Source of the DNA: JAJYKC01 sp035545735 | Lineage (GTDB): Bacteria; Acidobacteriota; Terriglobia; Bryobacterales; Bryobacteraceae | Assembly (NCBI GenBank): GCA_035545735.1 | Contig: DASZXS010000019.1 | Coordinates: forward strand, 62,001-126,000 | DNA length: 64,000 nucleotides | Direction of reading: 5' to 3' | In this document: piece by piece, positions 33,423 through 43,194 of the stretch | Layout of the letters: each line of letters begins with the position of its first letter | Numbering within the stretch: position 1 is the stretch's first letter | The notes under the pieces: generated by a model | What the model was told of the DNA's origin: nothing | What the model saw: only the letters and a program-made list of their open reading frames with translations | Database searches by the model: none | Made by a program: the position numbers and the translations under genes

Positions 33423-35927
33423 TTATTCGTAGCGTAGGGCCAGAATCGGATCGATGCGGCTGGCCCGAAAGGCGGGAATGAATCCTGCCGCGCTGGCTAC
33501 CACCACAAGCGTCACCACGCTGAGTCCCGCGATGAACGGATCGCTCGCTTTGATGCCGTACAACTGCGTCGAAACCAGCTTTCCCAATCCAATGGCGGCA
33601 GGCACGCCAATCGCGAGCCCGATGGCCAGTAGCACGAGAACCTCCTGCATCACCAGCCAGAGAACCGCTCCGGATTGAGCGCCCAACGCGATGCGCACGC
33701 CCATTTCCTTGGTGCGCCGGGCAACGACAAACGCCATTACGCCGTAGAGGCCAATGGTGGCGAGCAGCGTGGCGAGAAAGCCGAAGCCTGCCGAAAGCAT
33801 CGCGATGAGACGCTCGGTCAGCAGCGTTTCATCCAACTGCCCGCCCAATGTTTTTAACTCATACACCGGCATGGAGGGATCGATTCTCCGCGCCGCATTC
33901 TTCACGGCGGCGAAGGCCGCGGGCGCTCCGAGGCCGACCCGAACGTAGAACGCGGTGGAGCCGTCGCCCCAATTGGGAATAAACACCTGCCGGCGTACCC
34001 CTTCGCGCGGACCCTCATAGAGTGAGTCGGCCACAACGCCCACGATCTCGATATCGATTTTCGTTCCCGGGCCCGTTCCTCGCCCGATATGCCTGCCAAC
34101 GGCGCTCTTATTGCCGAAGAAGTGCCGGGCAAAGCTCTCATTGACAATCGCGACCTTCGAGTCTTCCTTCACGTCTCTCCGGTCGAAGTCGCGTCCGGCC
34201 AGCAGTGGAATGCCCATGGTGGCGAAGTATCCCGGAGAAAGGGCGTTCATGAATGCCTGCATGTCCTCGCCATCGCCCGCCTGATGTCCCTCCACCGAGG
34301 TGCTGCTGTCCCACTCCCATCCATGCAGTAGCGGCACGGACGCTGTGGCGGCTCCTTTTACACCGGGAATCGCCCGAATGTTCTGCAGAAGCTCATCGTA
34401 GAAGTGAATCGTGCGCGGTGCGTTGTAACCGTTGAGAGCGGGCGACACCTGGAAGGTGACCAGACTATCCGGATCGTGAAAGCCGGTTTTCGTGCCTTCC
34501 AGTTTTTGTAAGCTGCGCACGAACAGGCCGGCGCCGAAGAGCAATAGGAAGCTTAGCGCAACCTGGACCGCAACCAGTCCCTTTCGCAGGAACAATGAGC
34601 CGCCCGCGCCGGCAATGGAACCGGCCGCATCCTTTAACGTTCCCCACAGATCCGGACGGCTGGCACGCAGCGCGGGAATGAGTCCGAAGATCATGCCCGT
34701 CAGGAAAGTGAGCACCAGAGTGAACAGCAGAATGCGCATGTCGGGCGCGGCCTCAATGAGTAGCTGATTCCCGTCCGACGGAACCAGGGCCAGTAGTCCA
34801 CGCGTCATCCCGGCGGCCAGCGCAATGCCGGCAATGCCGCCCGCCAGCGAAAGCACCAGGCTCTCCACCAGCAGTTGCCGCACCAGACGGCCGCGCGACG
34901 CTCCAATCGAGAGGCGCACGGCGATTTCCTTTTGCCGCGCGAAGGCCCGCGCAATCAGCAGATTCGCCACGTTCGCGCACGCAATCAGCAGCACCAGGCC
35001 AACCATGGACATCAGCACAATCAGCGCAGTGGAAAAGCTGTTGCGGATATCCGAATATCCAGTGGCCGCTTTTTGCATATGGATCGTCCCGCGCAGGAAT
35101 TCCCGGCGCGAATAGGCCGACCAGTCTTTTGCGGCGGGCAGCGACGCTTCATATTCGCGAATCTGGTGATACAACACTCCCAGAGGCGCGCTGGCGCTTT
35201 CGAGCGTGTACCCCGGTTTCAATCGCGCGAAAACCTGAACCCAGCGCGACCGGCGGTCGCTCATTTCGAGCCATTTCCACTCCGGCAGCATGACTTCCTT
35301 CATCAGAATCGGCACACGAATCTGAGGGGACTGCGCGGGATCGAGCCCGGAAAATCCCGGCGCCGAGACGCCCACAATGGTCATGGGGTAATTGTTGACC
35401 AGGATCTTTTTGCCCACCACGCCGGGATCGCGGTTAAAACGCGTAACCCAATAGTCATAGCTCAGCGCCACGACGGGATGGCCGCCGTAAACCTGGTCGT
35501 CTTCCTTCGAATTGAAGAGACGCCCGGCGGCGGGTCTGACTCCGAGCATGGTGAAATAATTGCCTGACACCAGTTCCGCATCCACCCGTTCCGTGCGGTT
35601 ATCCACGCTAACGGAGCTCGGGACCAGCCGGCGGCACAGCACCTCGGAAAACGGCGCCGCCTTTTTTTGATAATCCTGATAAATAGGGTAGGATTGCATC
35701 CGGCCGCCCATATTACTGCCGTTGTTTGCGCCTTCCTGATAAAGCATCACCAGTTGGCCGGGGTCCTTCACGGGTAACTCCCGCAGCATAAGCTGGTCCA
35801 TCAGGGTGAAGATCGCGGTGTTGGCGCCTATCCCGAGAGCGAGGGACAGAATGGCCACTGAAGTGAATAAGGGGCTTCGGCGCATAGCGCGCAAGGCGTA
35901 ACGCACGTCAAGCCACAAGCTGGTCAT
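33423..35927 (-). CDS. ADOP-type duplicated orphan ABC permease (MacB/FtsX family)
   Basis: An 834-residue membrane protein with two FtsX permease halves. Each half begins with a MacB-like periplasmic domain; the N-terminus MTSLWLDVRYALRAMRRSPLFTSVAILSLALGIGANTAIFTL is the family opening and is echoed at the C-terminus by RIALGAQSGAVLWLVM and RASRIDPILALRYE. Eight hydrophobic helices in total. No ATPase gene is adjacent, which is the rule for these acidobacterial duplicated orphan permeases. The transported substrate is unknown. Convergent with the SDR gene (16 bases apart). Confidence 0.92.
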   Translation of the reverse strand: MTSLWLDVRYALRAMRRSPLFTSVAILSLALGIGANTAIFTLMDQLMLRELPVKDPGQLVMLYQEGANNGSNMGGRMQSYPIYQDYQKKAAPFSEVLCRRLVPSSVSVDNRTERVDAELVSGNYFTMLGVRPAAGRLFNSKEDDQVYGGHPVVALSYDYWVTRFNRDPGVVGKKILVNNYPMTIVGVSAPGFSGLDPAQSPQIRVPILMKEVMLPEWKWLEMSDRRSRWVQVFARLKPGYTLESASAPLGVLYHQIREYEASLPAAKDWSAYSRREFLRGTIHMQKAATGYSDIRNSFSTALIVLMSMVGLVLLIACANVANLLIARAFARQKEIAVRLSIGASRGRLVRQLLVESLVLSLAGGIAGIALAAGMTRGLLALVPSDGNQLLIEAAPDMRILLFTLVLTFLTGMIFGLIPALRASRPDLWGTLKDAAGSIAGAGGSLFLRKGLVAVQVALSFLLLFGAGLFVRSLQKLEGTKTGFHDPDSLVTFQVSPALNGYNAPRTIHFYDELLQNIRAIPGVKGAATASVPLLHGWEWDSSTSVEGHQAGDGEDMQAFMNALSPGYFATMGIPLLAGRDFDRRDVKEDSKVAIVNESFARHFFGNKSAVGRHIGRGTGPGTKIDIEIVGVVADSLYEGPREGVRRQVFIPNWGDGSTAFYVRVGLGAPAAFAAVKNAARRIDPSMPVYELKTLGGQLDETLLTERLIAMLSAGFGFLATLLATIGLYGVMAFVVARRTKEMGVRIALGAQSGAVLWLVMQEVLVLLAIGLAIGVPAAIGLGKLVSTQLYGIKASDPFIAGLSVVTLVVVASAAGFIPAFRASRIDPILALRYE

Positions 35928-36104
35928 GTTCTTTATACGCTCCTTCCCTTATCCGGTTACCCCGGGCGGTGAAAAAAGACAAAATCCGCAATGTTCATAA
36001 ATACGCCGCCGGAGCCGCGAAAGTTCTCCAAAAGTCCCGCCTATCCTCGCGCAGTTGGATGTTATAGTGTCCACATCGGCCGCGCCTGGCCAAAGCGGAG
36101 AAAG

Positions 36105-37637
36105 ATGAAGAGAATGAAGTTCTTCCAGCGCGCCGTGCTCCTGCTGCTCCCGGGGCTGCTTTTGCCGGCATGGGCAGACACAGGACCGGCGCTTTTTAGC
36201 TTTTCACCGATAGTAGTCTCACCCGGCGGCACTCTGACGGTTTGGGGTGCGCGATTCAGTCCTGCGAGCCCCGCCGTCTCGATCCTTCTTGTGAACGCGG
36301 CGGGGCAAGCGACCCGGCTGGGAATTGGCATACTCAGCGGAGGGGCATTCCAATCCACCGTAACGATTCCCTCCACGTCGGCGCCGGGACGCTACTACAT
36401 TAACGTGGCTGACTCTCCCTCCCGGATTGCTCTTAATTTGACCGGCAGCCCCATCGTCGCTCCCTCAGACGCACCGTGGTTTCAATTCACCCCCAGCATC
36501 GCAGCTCCACGAGGCTCAGTCACGTTTTCCGGCGCGGGATTCGATCCTGGGGGTGGCGTGGCCGGCATTGCCGTCCTGGACAAGAATCGGAAGGCCACCG
36601 TGCTCGGATTCGCCGGGTTGTCCGGTGGCGCATTTCACACGCAATTGACGCTGCCTCCCACTCTTCTCCCGTCAAATACCTTTCAGGTATTTGTAAAAGA
36701 TGCGGGTCCCCGTTTCGCCGCGAACCTCAGCGGGACTTTGACGGTGGTGAACTCCACGGCGGGTCCGGCAATTCCCGTGGGACTCTATCCGATCGGGGCT
36801 GCCGTGAATCCGGGCACGAACCGGATTTATGTTCCCATCGCGGGAGACGACACCGTGGCCGTACTCGACGGCGATTCCAATTCCGTGCTCACCACCGTAC
36901 CGGTTGGACAATTGCCGTGTGCCGTCGGCGCAAACCCGAATACGGGACTGGTCTACATCGCCAACGTCAACAGCAACTCCCTATCGGTGCTCGACGGGGC
37001 AACGAATACGATCGTCGCATCCGTGCCCGTGGGGGCCTTTCCCTGTGCCGTCGCGGTTATGCCGCAGACGAACCGGATCTACGTTGGCAATTCCGGCGGA
37101 AACGATGTTTCGGTGATCGACGGCGTCACGAACACGGTGATCGCGAGCATTCCCGTCGGTCTGGGACCTTGGGGCCTGGGTGTGAATCCGAACACAAATC
37201 GCATTTACGCGGCAATTGTCTACGCCAACACCGTTGCGGTGATTGACGGCAGCACGAATACCGTGGTTGCCTCCATACCCACCGGCGGCGTCAATCCCGA
37301 CGCCATAGGCGTCAACCCGGCTTCGAATCGAATCTATGCCGCCAACTATTTCAGCGACACCGTAAGCGTCATCGACGGAGCCGCCAATCAGGTCACGGCC
37401 GTAGTTCCCGTCGGCAGACAGCCCAGCGGTGTTTCGGCCAATCCCGTCACCGGCAATGTGTACACGAGCAACTATGGGGCGAATACCGTTACGGTCTTCA
37501 ACGCGAACAACGTTGTCATCAAGACGCTGGCGGTCGGGCGTAGCCCGAACGGCCTGGCGGTGAACCCGGTCACTGGTAAATTTTATGAATTGAACTCTCT
37601 ATCCAGCAGCGTGTCTGTTATCCAGGATCAGCCCTGA
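36105..37637 (+). CDS. Exported YVTN-repeat beta-propeller protein with two N-terminal IPT-like domains
   Basis: A 510-residue secreted protein. Signal peptide MKRMKFFQRAVLLLLPGLLLPAWA; two Ig-like IPT/TIG modules (LFSFSPIVVSPGGTLTVWG at about 25-110 and FQFTPSIAAPRGSVTFSGAGF at about 120-210). The rest is a beta-propeller of about seven YVTN-type repeats of roughly 42-45 residues (NPGTNRIYV, NPNTGLVYIAN, PQTNRIYVGN and so on, each with D-G-T-N near its end). ATG 36105 follows GGAGAAAG; the frame from 35991 is too long. Such proteins sit on the surface and bind ligands or other surface polymers. Confidence 0.88.
   Translation: MKRMKFFQRAVLLLLPGLLLPAWADTGPALFSFSPIVVSPGGTLTVWGARFSPASPAVSILLVNAAGQATRLGIGILSGGAFQSTVTIPSTSAPGRYYINVADSPSRIALNLTGSPIVAPSDAPWFQFTPSIAAPRGSVTFSGAGFDPGGGVAGIAVLDKNRKATVLGFAGLSGGAFHTQLTLPPTLLPSNTFQVFVKDAGPRFAANLSGTLTVVNSTAGPAIPVGLYPIGAAVNPGTNRIYVPIAGDDTVAVLDGDSNSVLTTVPVGQLPCAVGANPNTGLVYIANVNSNSLSVLDGATNTIVASVPVGAFPCAVAVMPQTNRIYVGNSGGNDVSVIDGVTNTVIASIPVGLGPWGLGVNPNTNRIYAAIVYANTVAVIDGSTNTVVASIPTGGVNPDAIGVNPASNRIYAANYFSDTVSVIDGAANQVTAVVPVGRQPSGVSANPVTGNVYTSNYGANTVTVFNANNVVIKTLAVGRSPNGLAVNPVTGKFYELNSLSSSVSVIQDQP
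36779..37630 (+). repeat. About seven YVTN-type propeller repeats within the gene
   Basis: Consecutive units of about 126-135 bases encode a common pattern: Asn-Pro-x-Thr-Asn-Arg-Ile-Tyr-Val-Gly-Asn, a short variable stretch, Val-Ser-Val-Ile-Asp-Gly, then Thr-Asn-Thr-Val-x-Ala-x-Ile-Pro-Val-Gly. The order and similarity indicate expansion by duplication inside the gene. Confidence 0.75.
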
Positions 37638-37674
37638 TCGTGTTGCGGATGAGTCAGGAGGTTCTTGTCGTTTT

Positions 37675-38859
37675 ATGAAGCTATACCAAAGCGTCGCGTG
37701 CGCCGGGCTACTTGGTCTGCTCGCATGCTCTGCGTTTTCGCTGCGGGCCGCCAGCGCGGCCTACGGCAACCCGCGGGTGTCGCGGATGGTGCGGATCCAG
37801 GTGGCTGGCACTCGGGCCGGCTTTTCGCCCGACGGAAAGCATTTGATTTTTGACCGCCGCGAAAAAAGCGGATACTACCAGCTATACCTGACCGACCTCA
37901 ATGCCAATTCAGTGCCCATCGCCATGACGAAGGGGCGGACCGGCGTCGGCCAGCTCGACAATGGCAACGGGGTCATTTATCCCGACCCCGCCTATCCCTA
38001 CGCCGCCTTTATCTCGGAAGCAAACCCACACTACTTGAGCACTACGCCGCCCTCGGGACAGGTGCCGCTGGGAGATTCCGGGGTCGGCCTCTTCTCCAAT
38101 CTCTGGTTTACCGACGGAGTGAACTTTTCCCAACAAACCAACGTTCCCATGAAGCAGACCGCCAGCGATGGGCTTCCGGTTTACGCTACCGTCAACCCCC
38201 GCTTTTCGCCGGACGGGTCCATGATCGTTTGGACGGAGCGCTATGAGAACGGCGGCCCGTTGAACTGGGGCTATTGGCGGCTCAAGGCCGCCGATGTGGT
38301 GAAATCTTCCGTGCCCGGGCAATTCCGCCTTTCGATCGCCAATCCGCGCGTGCTTTTTACACCGGCGAATGGGAACTACGTGACTGCGATGGCGTTCGCC
38401 TCTTCCACCACCCTGCTGGTTGCCGGAAATCTGGACGGCCAGCACCAATATGGAATGGACCTTTATCTTCTCGACATCAACACGGGCTCGTACACCAATC
38501 TGACAAACAGTCCGTTGTCGTGGGAGGAAGGCTCGTGCATCGCGCCATCCGGAAAAATCGTCTACATGAGTAACAAAGACTCGGCCTACACCGTGGACTT
38601 CAACAAGGATTGGGTGGGTCAGCCGCTGACGCGCGAGTATTATCTGATGAATCAGGACGGGACGGGCCAGGAGCAGTTGACCTATTTCAACACGCCCGGA
38701 ACCGCCGAATACACGGGCTGGCGCGCGGTCCCGATTGTTTGCAACGTCAGCCCCGATGGCATGACCATCGCCGCCACGATCGGGCATGACTACGGAAACG
38801 CCACGCAGGCATTCCTGCTATGGGAAGTCTGGCTGATTCAGCTAAAATCTCCGCTCTGA
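37675..38859 (+). CDS. Exported TolB/PD40-type beta-propeller protein
   Basis: A 394-residue protein with signal peptide (MKLYQSVACAGLLGLLACSAFSLRAA). Propeller blades of the PD40/WD40-like type: AGFSPDGKHLIFDRRE, YLTDLNANSVPIAMT, PRFSPDGSMIVWTER and, at the end, VSPDGMTIAATIG. A strong AGGAGG ribosome site lies 13 bases upstream of the ATG. It follows the YVTN gene by 37 bases on the same strand, so a co-expressed pair of surface propeller proteins is likely. No catalytic motif seen. Confidence 0.82.
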   Translation: MKLYQSVACAGLLGLLACSAFSLRAASAAYGNPRVSRMVRIQVAGTRAGFSPDGKHLIFDRREKSGYYQLYLTDLNANSVPIAMTKGRTGVGQLDNGNGVIYPDPAYPYAAFISEANPHYLSTTPPSGQVPLGDSGVGLFSNLWFTDGVNFSQQTNVPMKQTASDGLPVYATVNPRFSPDGSMIVWTERYENGGPLNWGYWRLKAADVVKSSVPGQFRLSIANPRVLFTPANGNYVTAMAFASSTTLLVAGNLDGQHQYGMDLYLLDINTGSYTNLTNSPLSWEEGSCIAPSGKIVYMSNKDSAYTVDFNKDWVGQPLTREYYLMNQDGTGQEQLTYFNTPGTAEYTGWRAVPIVCNVSPDGMTIAATIGHDYGNATQAFLLWEVWLIQLKSPL

Positions 38860-38864
38860 AAAGT

Positions 38865-38879
38865 GCGGCCCCGGGCCGC
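38865..38879. terminator. Hairpin between convergent genes, possible terminator of the minus-strand gene
   Basis: GCGGCC (38865-38870), loop CCG, GGCCGC (38874-38879) is a perfect 6-base GC stem in the 27-base gap between two convergent genes. Read on the minus strand it is followed by ACTTTT, a weak U-tract; on the plus strand there is none. Confidence 0.4.
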
Positions 38880-38886
38880 GATACGC

Positions 38887-40443
38887 CTACTTTAGACCGT
38901 AGACTTGCAGAGCGTTGGATGCGGTGGCGACGTAAACCCTTCCGTTAGCGACCACGGGTGGCGCAAACTTCGCCAGCAAGCCGAGCGCATCCGCCGGATT
39001 CGCCGCGCTATTCCACAGCTCGTGCGACACGTCCATCGCATCGTACGCCCGAAGGACTCCCTGCGCCAGACCGTCTCCGATGTAGGATTCCGCGGCGGTC
39101 ACCGCCCAGACAATCGCCGTGCCTGCCGCGGCGCCATTGGACGACAAAGCCAGTATTCCGCCCGGGTAGCCGGCGACAGCGCTGTTCGTAGATGCCGGCG
39201 TCGTATTCAGCACACCGTTGGTCATGACGAACGCCTTCAGGAAGTCGTTCCACCCCCACACAAACAAACGCGAATCTCCGGAGCCGCGATACCAATATGT
39301 CAGGTGATGAATCTCCGCGCATCCGTTATACACCGGGGCGGAGCATCCCGGAGTTAACTGGAATTTTTGCGCCGCGCCCTGATTGTTGGGCTGGTATTGA
39401 CCAAGATTCGTCCGGCTCAGAAGAAACAAAACCCCGATTTTTCCGCCGGCTGCCAGTAGATTCGTGCCCGGCAGGAGCACCGCGCCGCTCGAACCCATGT
39501 CCCAGTCCAAATAGTTCAGCACCTGGAAATTCGCCGGCGTGAAGTAGTCCACCTTGGCGCCCAGGCGAAGCACGGTTTCACCGAGATTTCCACCTCCGGT
39601 GTCTCCGTTTCCCACCGCGACGTAGATGGCGTTGGCGTCCGCCGAAGGTCCGGCGGCGGACATCCAAATGCCGCCGTTACTACCGTTCGGCGTGGTATTC
39701 AACACGTACGTCTGCGCCAGCGTCGAGGCGTTATAACCCATCAGCCAACCGTGATACGGGAGGTGACCGGGGTTGTAGTTGCTGGTTCCGAATGCGATAT
39801 GAATCACGCCGCCCGCAAGCAACAGCGCGGGGCGCTGCAAAATCGCCGCGGGGTTAAAAGTAACGATTCCGGCCACAGCGTCCGGAGCCGTTCCGCGCAC
39901 CGAGGCTCGAATCGTTACGGGACCACCGAACTTCTCCGCGCCGCTGGCAATATCGAGCGCGTGGAGGCGGTAATAATAACTCCCGCTTTCCAGCGTGGCC
40001 GCGACCGCATACAGTGTCGCGGTGGCAGGATCGATTACAGGCGTACTGAGAATTCCTACCTGCGGAGAAAGCTTCGCCTGCGCTATGGGCATGGGCGGCC
40101 CGAGATTCACCGACCACAATGGCGCGGACGCGCCCGGATTGTCGGCATCGAATGCGTACACCGTGTTGTTCATCGTCGCGGCATACACGACATTCCGCGC
40201 GCCACCGGCCATCGCGACGCCAGGCACATACAGTGGCTGCGCATAGATCTGCGCATCTACCTGGCGAGAGAACAGCAGGCCGAACTGGCCGCCGTTTACG
40301 TTCGACGTATTGAGAACCGTCTCCGCCTGGTTCGCGCTCGTGCGGGCGGCATTGTATTGGCCGGTATAGATCGCGGGTTGGCCGGACAACAACCCGCCCG
40401 TGAGACTGAAGATCAGCGACAAGCGCGCGAACGGCCGAGGCAA
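38887..40443 (-). CDS. Exported PQQ-like beta-propeller protein
   Basis: A 518-residue protein with signal peptide (MPRPFARLSLIFSLTGGLLSGQ). The body has PQQ-like repeats: YAATMNNTVYAFDADN, LYAVAATLESGSYYYRLHALDIASG, IWMSAAGPSADANAIYVAVGNGD, LFLLSRTNLG and, at the C-terminus, APPVVANGRVYVATASNALQVYGLK. Tryptophan docking motifs of PQQ enzymes are weak, and the quinone-binding residues of true dehydrogenases are not visible, so a structural/binding role is more likely than alcohol oxidation. Convergent with the TolB-like gene. Confidence 0.82.
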   Translation of the reverse strand: MPRPFARLSLIFSLTGGLLSGQPAIYTGQYNAARTSANQAETVLNTSNVNGGQFGLLFSRQVDAQIYAQPLYVPGVAMAGGARNVVYAATMNNTVYAFDADNPGASAPLWSVNLGPPMPIAQAKLSPQVGILSTPVIDPATATLYAVAATLESGSYYYRLHALDIASGAEKFGGPVTIRASVRGTAPDAVAGIVTFNPAAILQRPALLLAGGVIHIAFGTSNYNPGHLPYHGWLMGYNASTLAQTYVLNTTPNGSNGGIWMSAAGPSADANAIYVAVGNGDTGGGNLGETVLRLGAKVDYFTPANFQVLNYLDWDMGSSGAVLLPGTNLLAAGGKIGVLFLLSRTNLGQYQPNNQGAAQKFQLTPGCSAPVYNGCAEIHHLTYWYRGSGDSRLFVWGWNDFLKAFVMTNGVLNTTPASTNSAVAGYPGGILALSSNGAAAGTAIVWAVTAAESYIGDGLAQGVLRAYDAMDVSHELWNSAANPADALGLLAKFAPPVVANGRVYVATASNALQVYGLK

Positions 40444-40507
40444 AGCGCCCTTGATTATATCGGATGTTGCATGCCGATTCGAAGCGCACTGGCAGGACCC
40501 GGCAGGA

Positions 40508-42310
40508 TTATTCGCACAAATAGACGCGGCCCGAATGTGGGGGCAGCGTCGCCCTCAGCGTGCCTTGGCGTTTCCCGAGGTCCTCGCCGGTCCAGAATTC
40601 GCTGACATGCCGCGCGCGCGCCAGGCGAAATTGGAAGTCGCGTGGCGTATCGTCCCAGTTGAGCGCGATCAGGAGGTCGTGCGCCGGTGTCTCCATTCTC
40701 CCCGTGGTGAAACCCGGGTCTTCGAATACGGCCGGAATTCCCGTGGGCGGAATCAGCTTTCGGAGCATCGCCAGCCGTGCGGCGTCGATCTTTGTAAGAT
40801 CGTCGCCGGAGAGCATCATCCCGCCGGTGGCGAAAGTCGCCGTGGCATGGAAGCGGAACTCCTCCTCCGGCAGCTTTCCCATCAACACAACGGCGTCCGG
40901 ATCGTTCCACCACAGTTTTCCGTTCTGCCAGGCGCGATGAAGATTCTCCCGCGCGACGCTCGAAAATGTCTGCCACTCCCGGCTGATGTCGCCGGAACTT
41001 CGGGACCCGTGGATAAGCCCCATCGACGCCCACACGGGATGGTTACAGCCCAGCACGAACGCGTCCTTTGTCCCCCGCAGCACCGCTTGCATTCCCCGGC
41101 GGTAGGCTTCAATGCGCGACGCCTTGGGGTCGCGGAAAATGCCGCCGTGCATGGCGCCCCAGAAGTTCGCGTCCAGTTTGAAGTATGTGCAGCCCCATTC
41201 CTCACGCATCACCCGGAACAGTTCCTCCAGATGTTTCCGGGCTCCAGGATGGGTGCCGTCCAGCGCATACCAGGGCCCGTGCCTCCAGCCCCCAAAGGTC
41301 ACGCGATTGGACGCCAGCGGCGCGCCGTCCGCCCCGCGAATGAACCAGTCCGGATGTTGACGGAAGACGTGCGACTTCTCTTCGGCGATGAACGGCGCCA
41401 CCCAGATCGCCGGCTGAAACCCGCGTTTCCGGATCTCGCGCAGCACTTCGCGGATGCCTCCGCCAAACGCGGCCCCCGTCTCGAGCCAGTCCCCCATGGC
41501 GGGTTGATAGCCGTCGTCAATCTGGACGTATTTCAGCGCGGGCACATGGCGGGCGATGAAATCGAGGTTTTCGAGCACCTGCTCCGCGGTGACCTTCGGG
41601 CCGAAGCAATACCATGAACACCATCCCTCGGGTGCCCTCGGAAACGCCAGCCGGGGATGGTTCCGCTGCAGGTGCGCCGCGAGAGAACCAAGCAAGCCAT
41701 CCCGCTCCGCACCGGCCGCGAACAGAAATTCTTCCAGCTCCCAGGATTCGCCCGGCGCCAGGGTCAACCCCTCAGTCTCCTGGACCACTTCGATACCGGA
41801 AGGGCGCAGATAGAATTTACCGGCAAACCGCCTGGACGAAGTAAATGCCATCAACGCGGTTTGGCCGGCGTCCGACAGTGTCAGCAGGGAATAGACAACG
41901 CGCGCGTCCTCGGGCTGCGGGATGCGGTAATGCTTCCGGTCGGTGTATCCCCCGATGTCGGCGGGCGCCCCCCACGTTCCGCCGGTCTGGCTCAACATCT
42001 GGAAACCTTCGCCGTAGAGTTGGGACTGAGCCGGGATCGCCAGCTTGAGGCGAAATAGCGCAACCTCGCGAATGGCGGCGGCGGATTGGCCCCGGTTCGT
42101 GATCTTCGACCGGCAAAGCCCGCGCTGCCATGTGCGTTCGAGCACGATCCGGGTGGGATCGGCTTCGGACCCGCTCGACAGCACCACCGCGCCGCGCCCC
42201 GCTCGGACGGTTTCGAGATTCAGCGGCGCGCTCGCCCCGCGCAGCACGTGCGGCCACACGATCGACGCGGGCAGCGCGCCCAGCATTCGTCTGCGGCTGA
42301 ATTTCTTCAT
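40508..42310 (-). CDS. Exported GH36-like alpha-galactosidase family glycoside hydrolase
   Basis: A 600-residue protein with a Tat signal (MKKFSRRRMLGALPASI). N-terminal beta domain, then a (beta/alpha)8 barrel from about residue 225 (WCSWYCFGPKVTAEQVLENLDFI, YVQIDDGYQ, GFQPAIWVAPF). The candidate nucleophile is Asp380 in YFKLDANFW and the acid/base Asp441 in GSRSSGDIS, both at the positions expected for clan GH-D. Substrate could be an alpha-galactoside or other alpha-linked hexoside. Its ATG overlaps the stop of the exported Nif3-like gene (ATGA at 42307-42310), so they form a two-gene operon. A TTG at 42322 is rejected. Confidence 0.86.
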   Translation of the reverse strand: MKKFSRRRMLGALPASIVWPHVLRGASAPLNLETVRAGRGAVVLSSGSEADPTRIVLERTWQRGLCRSKITNRGQSAAAIREVALFRLKLAIPAQSQLYGEGFQMLSQTGGTWGAPADIGGYTDRKHYRIPQPEDARVVYSLLTLSDAGQTALMAFTSSRRFAGKFYLRPSGIEVVQETEGLTLAPGESWELEEFLFAAGAERDGLLGSLAAHLQRNHPRLAFPRAPEGWCSWYCFGPKVTAEQVLENLDFIARHVPALKYVQIDDGYQPAMGDWLETGAAFGGGIREVLREIRKRGFQPAIWVAPFIAEEKSHVFRQHPDWFIRGADGAPLASNRVTFGGWRHGPWYALDGTHPGARKHLEELFRVMREEWGCTYFKLDANFWGAMHGGIFRDPKASRIEAYRRGMQAVLRGTKDAFVLGCNHPVWASMGLIHGSRSSGDISREWQTFSSVARENLHRAWQNGKLWWNDPDAVVLMGKLPEEEFRFHATATFATGGMMLSGDDLTKIDAARLAMLRKLIPPTGIPAVFEDPGFTTGRMETPAHDLLIALNWDDTPRDFQFRLARARHVSEFWTGEDLGKRQGTLRATLPPHSGRVYLCE

Positions 42311-43194
42311 TGGGCCAGCCAAAACATTTCTCGGGCAGGCACAAACTCAACCGGCACCTCGGTGACGAACGTTCTCAGCCACTCGGCGCAGTATTTCATC
42401 CCCGGCTGCTCACTGGGTATGTGTCCAAGCAGAATGAGAGCGCGATTCTTGCCTTCCGATGCGGCGTCGGCGGAATATTCGATGGTCTCCCATTCGGGCA
42501 CTTCGCCGATGGCAAGCACATCCAGCTTGTCCCGGTCATAGAGTTCCCGGTGATGAAGCGGCCCGCCGGCGCCCGGCGAGAGCCCTACACGGGTCACTTT
42601 CATGTCCGGGTTCCCCACCACGCGAACCACGTGTATACCGAGACGCTGCTTCATCTGCTCCGCGAGCGCGGCCAACGTGATCTCCGGCATGACGAACAAC
42701 TGCGGATCGGCCGTGCTCTGAAAATTCCCCCACTGCAGCGCCTGCACCACACCGGTGAGAATCCCATCCGGCCGGCGCATGTGCCAGTGATCGTGGAACC
42801 GCCAAACCACCAGATGGTGCTCCCGGATGAACCGCTCCTTTTCCGCCCATACCGGGTCATGTTCTTTTTTCAAATCGCCGGTCTGGTCCAAATGGCTATA
42901 AAACGTCGGCTCGTGAGTAATGATCAGATTTTGATGCTGCGCGGCGGCGCGCTGGAGCACATCGTAGGTGGCCATCATCGTGACGGCGATCCCGGTTACA
43001 GGGGTCTCCGGGTCTCCGGCTTTGAAAGTGTCCACCGTCTTCTCGCGCCACGGTACTCCAGTGTGCGCGCGAATACGGTCGATGACCTGGCGCGCCGTGA
43101 GGTGAGAGCCGGATTGCGCCGGAAGAGGTGTCCGTCCAGCCAGGAGCATCGCCGCAAGGGCGATCGGGGTGGAAACGCACGAAGAAAAGTTCAC
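42307..43194 (-). CDS. Exported Nif3-like (DUF34) protein
   Basis: A 295-residue protein. From about residue 35 it follows the Nif3/DUF34 fold: VIDRIRAHTGVPW at the start, then VTGIAVTMMATYDVLQRAAAQHQNLIITHEPTFYSH, equivalent to the family's dimetal HHP-type segment, a middle insertion rich in charged residues, and GMKYCAEWLRTF near the end. Unlike cytosolic Nif3, it has a signal peptide (MNFSSCVSTPIALAAMLLAGRTPLPAQS) when started at GTG 43194. Starting at TTG 43233 adds 13 basic residues before it. It precedes and overlaps the exported GH36-like gene. The family's activity is unsettled; an exported member is unusual. Confidence 0.75.
   Translation of the reverse strand: MNFSSCVSTPIALAAMLLAGRTPLPAQSGSHLTARQVIDRIRAHTGVPWREKTVDTFKAGDPETPVTGIAVTMMATYDVLQRAAAQHQNLIITHEPTFYSHLDQTGDLKKEHDPVWAEKERFIREHHLVVWRFHDHWHMRRPDGILTGVVQALQWGNFQSTADPQLFVMPEITLAALAEQMKQRLGIHVVRVVGNPDMKVTRVGLSPGAGGPLHHRELYDRDKLDVLAIGEVPEWETIEYSADAASEGKNRALILLGHIPSEQPGMKYCAEWLRTFVTEVPVEFVPAREMFWLAQ

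Noticed and set aside
36779..37630. Repeat array resembling a CRISPR or satellite
   Set aside because: The repeats are coding, of about 130 bases, diverged and in frame; they are propeller blades.
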